A DNA stretch of 23,382 nucleotides from JACPRB01 sp964468745 (GTDB taxonomy: Bacteria > Planctomycetota > MHYJ01 > JACPRB01): the NCBI GenBank assembly GCA_964468745.1, contig CAYXVY010000098.1, forward strand, positions 1-23,382, in the 5' to 3' direction. Under the pieces are notes generated by a model, which saw only the letters and a list, made by a program, of their open reading frames with translations, did no database searches and was not told the DNA's origin. Position 1 is the first letter of the stretch. Each line of letters opens with the position of its first letter. The position numbers and the translations under genes were made by a program. Shown one piece after another: positions 17,140 through 23,382 of the stretch.

Positions 17140-17538
17140 GTGTGGTCGAAACTCCTGCTGGGGGCGCTGGTGCACGTTTGCTTGGCGGCGTGTGCGCCGC
17201 GCACCGTCACCGTTGAGCTGCGTGGCGTTCATGCCCTCCATGATCCCCTGAAGGCATACGAATACTCGATCGTATACCGCAACAAGTGTCACGAAGGTCG
17301 CTGGTTAATCATCTCGGATTCCGTGGGCGAGCGTCTTGTCGAGGAGTGTCCGGCAAGCGTCGTTCACTTCAGGAAATACCATGAGGGCAGCGCGACTACC
17401 CTGCTCATCACCGCAGGATCTGTGCGTGACCGGACCGGTTTTCACGCCTATTGGATACCCAAAGAGACGACCTTTGAGATGCCTTCGTACCATGTGAACA
17501 CAGTCACCGGCCGCTGCGTTCTCGACGTGTGGATATGA
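17140..17538 (+). CDS. Small lipoprotein without a toxin partner, possible orphan immunity gene
   Basis: The frame is open from 17068, but I choose GTG 17140. It has GGAG eight bases upstream and starts directly before a lipoprotein signal (MWSKLLLGALVHVCLAAC) with a good LAAC lipobox. This gives 132 aa. The mature part includes CHEGRWLIISDSVGERLVEE, HAYWIPKETTFEMP and VTGRCVLDVW and matches no family I know. Its last codons (TGG ATA TGA) lie inside the start of RHS core copy C (17531 onward), so the gene runs into the junction and may have lost its native 3' end. It looks like the immunity gene of a cassette whose toxin part is gone, or a second protein of cassette B. That reading is inferred from position. 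Confidence 0.65.
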   Translation: MWSKLLLGALVHVCLAACAPRTVTVELRGVHALHDPLKAYEYSIVYRNKCHEGRWLIISDSVGERLVEECPASVVHFRKYHEGSATTLLITAGSVRDRTGFHAYWIPKETTFEMPSYHVNTVTGRCVLDVWI

Positions 17539-19123
17539 GTACCACGAGAACGGCCTGCGATCGAGGATGCTCGGGCCGGAGCTGAAGCCGGACAGCACGC
17601 CGGTCGAGACCGTCTACGAATACACCGACAACGACCAGATTCAGAGGGTCAGCGTCGTGGCGAGCCCGGCGCAGGTGATCTCGGAGTGGACGTACGATGC
17701 GGGCCACCGCAAGCGGACCATGACCATGGGCAACGGCGCGGTGCAGACCACGGGGTATGACGCCAAGGAACGCCTCGCGTCGATCGTCACCCGGAAGAGC
17801 GACACCACCGTTCTCTCCAGCTTCGTCTACAGTTACAACGCGCGCGATGAGAGGACCGGGATGGCACTCGCGCACCTCTCGTCGTCGGTCGTGTTCGGCT
17901 ACGATGCGCTGGGCCGGCTCAACGCCGAGACCTGGTCCGGCAGCCTCGCCTTCGCCGGGACCTACGGCTACGACCCCGCGGGAAACCGAAACTTCAAATC
18001 CACCCCGGCCGGGACCTTCGTCCTCGGTCTGGATGCCGACAACCGCGCCACGTCGGAGTCGGTCGTCTCCGGCAGCGAGGAGATCTTCGGCATACCGGTG
18101 GTCGATTCCACGAAGCCCGGGCATTCGTCGTCCGTCCTCAACGACCGCGATCTGTCGGACAGTCCCAGCGCCAACAAGTGCTGGCGCAGCGGTGATGCCA
18201 CCGTCCAACACTTCGCGGGCTTGGCGCTGTTCGCCCCGAAGCCGATCGGCAAAGTCATCTTCTATATACCCACCCAGGGAAATCGAGGGATGGCGCGCTT
18301 CAAAGTGCAGGTGGGCGATGGGGCGTCGTTCACGGATGCGGTGCCGACGTCGCTTATCGGCGCCAGCCCATCGGCGACGCCGGGCTGGCTCCAGACGAAC
18401 GATGTCCATGAGGTGACAATCGAGTTCGTCGCCCTGTTCGGAAACCACGTGCGCGTCCTGATGGACGCGGGCGGCGGAAGTTCGTCGCATCCGAACACAA
18501 TGTGGCTGAACGAATTCCGCGCCTTCTCCGTCGGGGCGACAACTCTGGTCTCCTCGTCCGAGTTCGACGAGAATGGAAGCATGACGTCGCGGACGACCGG
18601 CTCCACGGTGGAGAGTTATACCTACACCTTCCGGAACGAGCTGGCGACCTACACCAAGACCGAGAGCGCGGTCACCACGGCGTCGTTCAGCTATTCCTTC
18701 GGTCCGCGCTCCGGCGACCGCATGAACAAGATGAACCTCGTCACCGGCGTGACCGAGTGGTACATGATGGAGGGCCGGGACACCGTCGCAGACTACGAGA
18801 CCACGTCGTCCACTCTGTCCTTCAGTTACAAGCGCAGGTATGTAAACGCGCTCGGCATCGACAGCAAGCTGGCGAGGATGGAAGCCGGCGGCACGCTGCT
18901 CTGGTACTCTAGCGACGCCATCGGCTCGATCAGCCAAACCCTCGACTCGTCGCAGGCGATCGTCAATCGCCAGCAGGCGAACGCCTGGGGCGAAGATCTT
19001 GAGTTCTCGCAAGCAGTCGCAGACCGTCACGGATTTGCGCAACGCGAGAAGGACGTCGAAAGTTCCTTGATGCACTATCGCGCGAGGAGCTACGACCCGC
19101 GCATCGGCCGCTTCATTCAGAAG
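17531..19123 (+). repeat. RHS core repeat, copy C
   Basis: These 1593 bp match copy B (13806-15398) without an indel, and 18578-19120 matches copy A closely. The left end is a sharp junction with the lipoprotein gene. Left of the junction the RHS frame is closed by TGA at 17495-17497, so no N-terminal RHS sequence precedes it. Confidence 0.92.
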
Positions 19124-19912
19124 GACCCTCCAGTCGAGAGGCGGTCAGAGTTCCATTACCTGTATGCGAGTAACAGCCCAACTTCCAGACGCGATCCAAC
19201 TGGCACCCAAGATGTGGATCCAGAAGTGCAGCAGGCTTACGGTACCACGACGATATTGAGCGGGGCGGAGTTGGCGGCAGAGAAAGCGCGTGCCGCGGCC
19301 ATGGCGAAAAGAGCGGAGCAACCGAAGTATGCGATGACCAGTAAGCGTGTCATCCTGCAGAGCGGCAAAGTCATATTCATCAAGGCGGGATATTGGCTTG
19401 GAGCGTTGGAATCCGAAATCGAATTCAGGAAGGAACTACGCGATCAAATCTCGCATCACGAGGGTGGTCGGTTCAAGCACGTGTACTTGGATAACGCCAC
19501 GCCGCGCAACCGGACGATCGGGATTGGTTTCAACCTCGAACGCGGGAACGCTCGCGAGCGGATCAGGGCCGTGGGCGCGGACTACGACAAAGTCCTCAAT
19601 GGCGAAGCTGATCTTACGGATGCTCAGATCGATGCTCTCTTCGACAGGGATGTGCATGACGCCATCCTGGGGGCGAACAAGAGACTGACGAACTACCAGC
19701 TGCTGCCAAAGCAAGCCCGCCTCGTAGTCGTGGACATGGTCTTCAATCTCGGCGAGGCAGGCTTTGGAAATTTCAAGATTCTCCGCGCCGCGATTGAGAC
19801 GAGGGACTGGCAGCGGGCAGCAGATGAGATGAAGAACTCCCGTTGGTACGCGCAGGTCAAGAGTCGCGGCGTAAAGCTCGAACAGATGATGCGGGGAATC
19901 ACTGAAAAATAG
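17567..19912 (+). CDS. 5'-truncated RHS orphan (copy C) with GH24 lysozyme-like tip
   Basis: The open frame yields 781 aa from ATG 17567, which has no Shine-Dalgarno. RHS homology begins slightly earlier at 17531. The N-terminal shell, signal peptide and promoter of copy B are missing, so this is probably a silent cassette. It contains the jelly-roll insert, YD repeats, RARSYDPRIGRF (about 505-516) and the hinge YLYASNSPTSRRDPTG. The tip contains HHEGGRF with Glu632, VYLDN with Asp642 and TIGIGFNL with Thr650. This matches the Glu-Asp-Thr arrangement of T4-type lysozyme (GH24). Later TDAQIDALFDRDVHDAI, VVDMVFNLGEAGFGNF and NSRWYAQVKSRG also follow T4 lysozyme order. The predicted activity is hydrolysis of the MurNAc-GlcNAc bond in peptidoglycan. 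A membrane-anchored protein gene follows 75 bp later. The lysozyme assignment is strong; silence is inferred. Confidence 0.88.
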   Translation: MLGPELKPDSTPVETVYEYTDNDQIQRVSVVASPAQVISEWTYDAGHRKRTMTMGNGAVQTTGYDAKERLASIVTRKSDTTVLSSFVYSYNARDERTGMALAHLSSSVVFGYDALGRLNAETWSGSLAFAGTYGYDPAGNRNFKSTPAGTFVLGLDADNRATSESVVSGSEEIFGIPVVDSTKPGHSSSVLNDRDLSDSPSANKCWRSGDATVQHFAGLALFAPKPIGKVIFYIPTQGNRGMARFKVQVGDGASFTDAVPTSLIGASPSATPGWLQTNDVHEVTIEFVALFGNHVRVLMDAGGGSSSHPNTMWLNEFRAFSVGATTLVSSSEFDENGSMTSRTTGSTVESYTYTFRNELATYTKTESAVTTASFSYSFGPRSGDRMNKMNLVTGVTEWYMMEGRDTVADYETTSSTLSFSYKRRYVNALGIDSKLARMEAGGTLLWYSSDAIGSISQTLDSSQAIVNRQQANAWGEDLEFSQAVADRHGFAQREKDVESSLMHYRARSYDPRIGRFIQKDPPVERRSEFHYLYASNSPTSRRDPTGTQDVDPEVQQAYGTTTILSGAELAAEKARAAAMAKRAEQPKYAMTSKRVILQSGKVIFIKAGYWLGALESEIEFRKELRDQISHHEGGRFKHVYLDNATPRNRTIGIGFNLERGNARERIRAVGADYDKVLNGEADLTDAQIDALFDRDVHDAILGANKRLTNYQLLPKQARLVVVDMVFNLGEAGFGNFKILRAAIETRDWQRAADEMKNSRWYAQVKSRGVKLEQMMRGITEK

Positions 19913-19987
19913 GAACAATCAGGCCGATCAAGTGATAGTGGTCTAGGGCGACGCTCGCTGCGTGGCTTCGCTGGATGGCGCTGTCTG

Positions 19988-20602
19988 ATGAAACGTGCTC
20001 CGTGGATCCTGCTCGCGCTGGCTTTCGCCGTTGGAGCAATCACCGGTCTTGCGTACATCTACCGGTGTCCAACCGAGTTTCTGAAGGCCGATCCCAAGAG
20101 CTGGCTTGCGTTTGAATGCAACGGCAAGCCCATCCATCCCCTCCACCTCAAGACGATTGCGGACGAGCTGGAAAAGCCCCAGTACGCAGGCCTGCGCATG
20201 GAACTGGCCACCATCTTGAACTTCCTGAGACTTGGCACAGGCCGGCATCCGCGAATTCAAGTGCAAGATGTTGGCGCGCCTCCTTGCATCGCTACACGCG
20301 AGACAGTTCAGTACCGCGATGTCGCGGTCTTCGGCGATGGCTACTTTCAGTACAAGCTACTCGGCGTCACGTCCAAAGGCACTCATGTCATTCGCACGGA
20401 AGTGAGCTACGGCGGTAGCGGCATCTTCACCGACCTTCTGTTCATTCGCCTGGAGGAATCCCGGGGTGGACTCTGGCTGAAATGCACCGGTGACTTGGTG
20501 CTTGGTGATCGCGACGACAGTCCAGTGACCGTCACCGGTGACACGGTTACAGTTGGCCCCTCCGGTCAACGCTCCACCCCTGTGGTGATTGCCGTGGACT
20601 AA
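19988..20602 (+). CDS. Membrane-anchored exported protein, candidate immunity to the lysozyme tip
   Basis: The 204-aa protein begins MKRAPWILLALAFAVGAITG, a signal anchor (about residues 5-25), and the rest should lie in the periplasm. The mature part includes VQDVGAPPCIATRETVQYRD and FGDGYFQYKLLGVTSKGTHV, and then GGSGIFTDLLFIRLEE, a likely beta-rich domain. No known lysozyme-inhibitor motif was recognised. It lies 75 bp after the lysozyme-tipped RHS frame, and the Shine-Dalgarno is weak. A periplasmic immunity protein is what a peptidoglycan-cutting effector would require, so topology and predicted toxin activity agree. The family is unknown, and the function is an inference. Confidence 0.75.
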   Translation: MKRAPWILLALAFAVGAITGLAYIYRCPTEFLKADPKSWLAFECNGKPIHPLHLKTIADELEKPQYAGLRMELATILNFLRLGTGRHPRIQVQDVGAPPCIATRETVQYRDVAVFGDGYFQYKLLGVTSKGTHVIRTEVSYGGSGIFTDLLFIRLEESRGGLWLKCTGDLVLGDRDDSPVTVTGDTVTVGPSGQRSTPVVIAVD

Positions 20603-20733
20603 GGGGCTGTCCAACAATAAGTTGCTCAATTCAGACGGGCGCGGATTGTGTAGTTCCAGCGTGAGAGCACTCTGCCCGGGCGCAGAGAGATCTCGCTCAT
20701 CTGCTCGTCGCTGATCTCGATCCCCTTCTCGTA
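20603..20733 (-). pseudogene. ISAzo13-family transposase remnant, C-terminal end
   Basis: On the minus strand, bases 20733 to 20629 encode 35 residues, including YEKGIEISDEQMSEI and RWNYTIRARLN, followed by a stop at 20626-20628. A C-terminal G-I-x-x-S-D-x-x-M segment followed by WNYTI is typical of ISAzo13-family transposases as I remember them. The bases between this stop and the preceding gene (GGGGCTGTCCAACAATAAG) look like an insertion-sequence end. The rest of the transposase is missing: the similarity ends exactly where the 130-bp repeat begins (20735). This is a relic, not a functional gene. Confidence 0.6.
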
Positions 20734-20734
20734 C

Positions 20735-20864
20735 CATATAGGCCCAGCGCCTGTTTGGGACCGCTGGCGCGCACGGGAGGCCGATCGGCAGCCGTCCTGC
20801 TGGGCGCATTCTTTGGCCGTGACGGTGCCGCTGACGAGCGTCGAGGCGTACCTCGATCCGGTGA
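20735..20864 (+). repeat. 130-bp dispersed repeat, copy 2
   Basis: It matches 1991-2120 over its full length with four substitutions and no indels. Here it lies exactly between two unrelated transposase relics: ISAzo13-like to the left (ending 20733) and IS66-like to the right (beginning 20867). That placement shows that it behaves as a discrete unit with defined ends. Confidence 0.85.
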
Positions 20865-20866
20865 GA

Positions 20867-21070
20867 GCCCCAGTCCATGTACGCCTTCCACTGGTCGCTC
20901 ACCAGGACCTGCTCAAACGATCCCGCGAAGTCCCGAAATGTCTTCCGCCCCCGCTTCGGCGCGACCTTGAACACCGCCATCGACGGCGTCGCCAGCGTCC
21001 ACAGCCACACGAGGTTCGCCCGCTCTGTCACGGCCGGTGGTCCCTTTTTCTTCCCCGGCCGGTGGTCCAA
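20867..21070 (-). pseudogene. IS66-like transposase fragment
   Basis: A 68-residue stretch on the minus strand reads LVWLWTLATPSMAVFKVAPK, followed by a basic stretch and FAGSFEQVLVSDQWKAYMDW. The pattern of a short beta strand, a basic loop, F.G....LVSD.W.AY is typical of the catalytic centre of IS66-family transposases. The frame breaks at the 130-bp repeat on one side. Upstream it continues only about 30 codons, to a stop near 21158, without a clear N-terminal domain. It is a small relic. The family assignment rests on one motif and is moderate. Confidence 0.6.
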
Positions 21071-21211
21071 TCTGAGTATTCTTCCCCGGCTACTTCCTGC
21101 TAACTTGCGCCCTGCGGGCGCGAAGTAGAAGCCCAGCTGCTTTGCAGCTTTTCTTCAAGAGCTGCTTGAAGCAGTTCTTCCAAGCCGGCTCTCGACAAAA
21201 ACAAGACCCCC

Positions 21212-21234
21212 TGTATAGGCGCAGCGAGCATTGG
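21212..21234 (+). repeat. Short repeat (TATAGGC type), degenerate copy 5
   Basis: TGTATAGGCGCAGCGAGCA aligns with the conserved start of the other copies at 17 of 23 positions. It lies 60 bp before copy 4, in the same orientation. It is the weakest copy and could be chance, but the neighbouring exact copy supports it. Confidence 0.45.
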
Positions 21235-21271
21235 AATGAGGAAAACGCCGTCGACAAGGGGATCGGGTAAG

Positions 21272-21294
21272 CATATAGGCCCAGCGCGCGTTTG
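21272..21294 (+). repeat. Short repeat (CATATAGGCCCAGCG type), copy 4
   Basis: It is identical over 23 bases to the copy at 16951-16973. The flanks are unrelated to those of the other copies, and a potential GC-rich hairpin follows within 15-50 bp, as at copy 3. Confidence 0.75.
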
Positions 21295-21518
21295 GACGAT
21301 TCGACCACCCCCTGCGCGCACGCCGGAGCGACCGCGCGGGGTGCCCGTTTGGAGTGCGCGGTGCCCCGTTGCGCCAGGCGCCGGGCGGAGCGGGAGCCGG
21401 GTACTTCAGCCGCACGAACGCAAGGATCGGTTTACGCGTACAATCGCGACGCGACTTCGCGCGCGGGATCGGCGAATCGGCAAGCGCCCCCTTGGCCACG
21501 GCCTCGACCCGTCCGGGC

Positions 21519-21797
21519 TTAATATGTCCCAGGAAGCCGCTTCACGACCGTGAACCCTGCGTCTTCAGGCGGCACGATCACGAGCTGAAGGCCGTGGGAA
21601 GCGATCGCCGACAGGTTCGCGACCAGCTCCTCGTAGGTGTCTCCCAGGACTTCGGGGAAAGCGACGACGAGGAGCTGAGCCTTGCCCTTGGACTCCTGCA
21701 GCATCCGGTAGAAGTCGCCAAACTTCTCCACCGCCACTTCTGCCCGCGGCAGCGTCTTGCACTTCCGCGCGTACGTGACCGCCTTCGGTTGAGGCAT
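21519..21797 (-). CDS. Small hypothetical protein, last gene of the sigma-factor operon
   Basis: I choose ATG 21797, which has AAGGAG six bases upstream, over the longer frame start at 21827, which has no ribosome site. This gives 92 aa: a basic start (MPQPKAVTYARKCK), then alternating helices and strands (FGDFYRMLQESKGKAQLLVV, LSAIASHGLQLVIVPPED). It has no signal peptide, membrane segment or known motif, so it is probably a small cytoplasmic alpha/beta protein. It begins 45 bp after the sigma-factor stop on the same strand and is likely co-transcribed. Relic DNA begins right behind its stop, so its C-terminus may have been changed. Function unknown. Confidence 0.65.
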   Translation of the reverse strand: MPQPKAVTYARKCKTLPRAEVAVEKFGDFYRMLQESKGKAQLLVVAFPEVLGDTYEELVANLSAIASHGLQLVIVPPEDAGFTVVKRLPGTY

Positions 21798-21842
21798 GCG
21801 CTGCTCCTTCTTCAGTCTGTCCATCATATCGACTTCATTCCG

Positions 21843-22421
21843 TCACGCCGCGTCCCGCAGCCGGGAGCGCACCTCCGCGATTCCACGCGACCAGTACGCC
21901 TCAGCCGTCGACGACTTCACGGCCAGCGCCATCGCGATCTCACGGTAGCTCTCTCCCCGGCACCGCCGGACGATCACGTCGCGCTGATACTCCGGCAGCG
22001 TTTGGAGTTCGCTCCACGCGAGGGCGGCCAGTTCGTTCTGCTCCGCCTGCTCGGCCGGGTCCACGCCCGGATCGACGAGATTCATGAACTTGGCGCGGCC
22101 TTGTGCGTCCAGTTCGCCGAAGAAGATGACGGTGCGCTTGCGGCGAGCCACCTGACGCCGCTTCTCCTTCAGCTCGTTGACGACCGACTGGATCAGGTAG
22201 GGCTTCCAGGCGGTGATGGCATCGAAATCCGCCGGACGCTGAGTCAACGCCGCGAGCAAGCGGGCGATGACGTCGTGAAGGGCTTCGCGCACACTGTCCC
22301 TCGACCGGTGCGTGAGTCGCGCCGCGATCCGGACGTAGTTCTCATACTCGCGGGCCAACTCCTGCTTCAGTTCCTCAGCGACATCGCGTCCATCAAACGA
22401 ACGGTCCGGGGTTTCAGGCAT
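21843..22421 (-). CDS. ECF-type RNA polymerase sigma factor
   Basis: The frame is longer, but ATG 22421 has AGAGGA about eight bases upstream and gives a normal 192-aa product. Residues about 25-90 resemble sigma region 2, with YENYVRIAARLTHRSRDSV and AWKPYLIQSVVNELKEKRRQ. Residues about 130-187 are region 4, with LPEYQRDVIVRRCRGESYRE and IAMALAVKSSTAEAYWSRGI, the DNA-binding helix-turn-helix. This would direct RNA polymerase to a small set of promoters. No anti-sigma gene is obvious, although the upstream membrane protein gene is in the same operon. The operon order on this strand is membrane protein, 140-aa protein, sigma factor, 92-aa protein. Confidence 0.85.
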   Translation of the reverse strand: MPETPDRSFDGRDVAEELKQELAREYENYVRIAARLTHRSRDSVREALHDVIARLLAALTQRPADFDAITAWKPYLIQSVVNELKEKRRQVARRKRTVIFFGELDAQGRAKFMNLVDPGVDPAEQAEQNELAALAWSELQTLPEYQRDVIVRRCRGESYREIAMALAVKSSTAEAYWSRGIAEVRSRLRDAA

Positions 22422-22489
22422 GGGGAGTTCCTCTCTCACAAACGGGGCCGCCGATGGCCGACGCAGGCGGCCAGCCAAAGGACCGCTGT

Positions 22490-22912
22490 CTAATCTGATG
22501 TTTTCTCGCTCAACACGCCGGTCCTCACGTCGTAGGTTGTCTCCGGCTCGACATCGTCGGGCGGCTGCTGAAGGATGTGCAGCCATACGTCGTGTCCCAG
22601 CACGCGTCCCTCGATCGACACCTCGGGGATGCCGTCGGTGAACTGGCAGAAGTCCACTTCGTGGGGAGCCTCATCAAAGAGCCGCAAGACCTCGGACAGC
22701 TGGGCGAACGGCTGGCCCGGCACACCGCGGTCGCCGTCCCCGGCTCCGCCCACGAATTCCACGGGCATCGGATAGACCCAGACCTCCCAACTGGATTCGT
22801 CCGGGACAGCGTGCCACCCGATGTGCCCGGGGACGGACAGCTCGAAGCTGTTGCACGCCGTCTCGACGACATCACCCAGCCAGGCGGGAATCGAGTCCTT
22901 GCCGCTGTTCAT
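22490..22912 (-). CDS. Hypothetical cytoplasmic protein in the sigma-factor operon
   Basis: ATG 22912 follows GGAGGA by four bases, the best ribosome site in the longer open frame. This gives 140 aa. The sequence is acidic and probably folds as mixed alpha/beta: PAWLGDVVETACNSFELSVP, SWEVWVYPMPVEFVG, LSEVLRLFDEAPHEVDFCQF, VSIEGRVLGHDVWLHILQQP. It has no signal peptide or membrane segment. I do not recognise the family. It starts 14 bp after the membrane-protein gene and ends 68 bp before the sigma-factor start, so the genes are probably co-transcribed. Its role is unknown. Confidence 0.7.
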   Translation of the reverse strand: MNSGKDSIPAWLGDVVETACNSFELSVPGHIGWHAVPDESSWEVWVYPMPVEFVGGAGDGDRGVPGQPFAQLSEVLRLFDEAPHEVDFCQFTDGIPEVSIEGRVLGHDVWLHILQQPPDDVEPETTYDVRTGVLSEKTSD

Positions 22913-22926
22913 GATTCCTCCGTTCT

Positions 22927-23382
22927 CTAAAGTCTCGGTGGCAGATTTCCGAAGTAGAGCGTTGCGCCCAGCGCGGCGGCGCCGAGCGCGGGGTAGAGCG
23001 TCCAGATCGGTGGCGCGAAGGGCGAGAGCGCGACGAAGACGGTGAACGCCAGCGCGGCGAGCGTCAGGCACTTGCCGGCGTAGGAGAATGTGGCCGAGCT
23101 GTAAAGGACGAGTTCCCGTGCCCGATCGCGCCGGAGAAAGCCCACGAGAACCCCGAGCATGAGAAGGAAGAGGCCGAGCGGCAGCATGCCGAGCGCCAGC
23201 GTCAAGCGCAGCGAGATCGCCCGCGCGAGGGCGCTCTCGACAGCACCGGGGCTCTTGAAGAACACGCGCCCGGCGCGGGCGAGCGAGGTTTCCCATCGGG
23301 CGGCTCGCGCATGAATGATTCCCCGGGCCGCCGGATCGGGCACCGTGCGGAGCGCCGCCTCCGCGGACGCCAGGGCCTCCGC
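22927..23382 (-). CDS. Membrane protein with about three TM segments, cut by the window edge
   Basis: The frame is open to the last base of the window, so the gene probably begins outside it; a GTG at 23343 is the first internal candidate start. About 150 residues are visible. An amphipathic, Ala/Arg-rich N-terminal part (HARAARWETSLARAGRVFFK) is followed by three hydrophobic segments: RLTLALGMLPLGLFLLMLGV, CLTLAALAFTVFVALSPFA and LYPALGAAALGATLYF. A basic loop (FLRRDRARELVLYSS) lies between the first two. The arrangement loosely resembles DUF4400-type membrane proteins of integrative conjugative elements, but I cannot confirm this. It lies 14 bp upstream of the 140-aa gene. Confidence 0.65.
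   Translation of the reverse strand, partial: AEALASAEAALRTVPDPAARGIIHARAARWETSLARAGRVFFKSPGAVESALARAISLRLTLALGMLPLGLFLLMLGVLVGFLRRDRARELVLYSSATFSYAGKCLTLAALAFTVFVALSPFAPPIWTLYPALGAAALGATLYFGNLPPRL

Larger units (their letters stand above)
21071..21518. other. Gene-free relic region with two short repeats
   Basis: No convincing coding frame was found; short frames on the minus strand are rich in Arg and Pro and stop often. The region holds the short repeats at 21212 and 21272. It also has a GC-rich inverted arrangement after the second one (CACCCC near 21306 facing GGGGTG near 21340). It separates the relic nest from the sigma-factor operon. Confidence 0.5.

Noticed and set aside
17504..19075. 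A 523-codon open frame on the minus strand opposite RHS copy C
   Set aside because: It is the antisense shadow of a GC-rich coding repeat. The same antisense frame appears opposite copy B, and its composition (Arg, Gly, Asp, Val) has no motif.
1..23382. CRISPR arrays, tRNA or rRNA genes
   Set aside because: No regularly spaced short repeats, tRNA cloverleaf sequences or rRNA segments were seen while reading both strands; no tool search was possible.

Overview
The window is a GC-rich bacterial accessory region built around a polymorphic RHS/YD-repeat toxin locus. Several products carry signal peptides or lipoboxes, which points to a cell with an envelope that can hold lipoproteins, probably Gram-negative. 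A planctomycete, acidobacterial or deltaproteobacterial host would fit the mix of IS66-like and ISAzo13-like relics, a DD35-type transposase, a large serine recombinase and an ECF-type sigma factor. The sequence alone does not fix the phylum.

Layout. (1) 1-1913: the 3' end of an RHS gene (copy A) with a metallopeptidase-like tip, followed by an overlapping gene for an exported protein that is a candidate immunity protein. (2) 1991-7513: a mobile-gene block on the minus strand. It holds a 130-bp repeat, a DDE transposase whose third acidic residue is Asp, a tyrosine recombinase with a 38-bp near-perfect palindrome upstream, a 672-aa serine recombinase and a small gene in front of it. (3) 7780-16944: a plus-strand operon with a near-consensus promoter. 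It encodes a small secreted YD-like protein, a membrane-anchored TPR protein, a small membrane-anchored protein, a complete 2289-aa RHS protein (copy B) with an unrecognised tip, and a lipoprotein. (4) 17140-20602: a lone small lipoprotein gene, then a 5'-truncated RHS orphan (copy C) with a GH24 lysozyme-like tip, then a membrane-anchored candidate immunity protein. (5) 20603-21300: a nest of transposase relics and short repeats. (6) 21519-23382: a minus-strand operon with a membrane protein (cut by the window edge), a 140-aa protein, an ECF-type sigma factor and a 92-aa protein.

How it fits together. Copies A, B and C share an indel-free RHS core; 1593 bp is visible in both B and C. Each copy then switches abruptly to an unrelated C-terminal tip followed by its own exported small protein. 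Only B has an N-terminus, signal peptide and promoter, so A (as far as visible) and C look like stored tip-immunity cassettes that homologous recombination through the long core could move into B. All candidate immunity proteins have export signals, and one tip is a predicted muramidase, so the effectors probably act in the cell envelope. A short sequence beginning CATATAGGC recurs in five same-strand copies, mostly at cassette ends and relic junctions, and is not explained by any gene.
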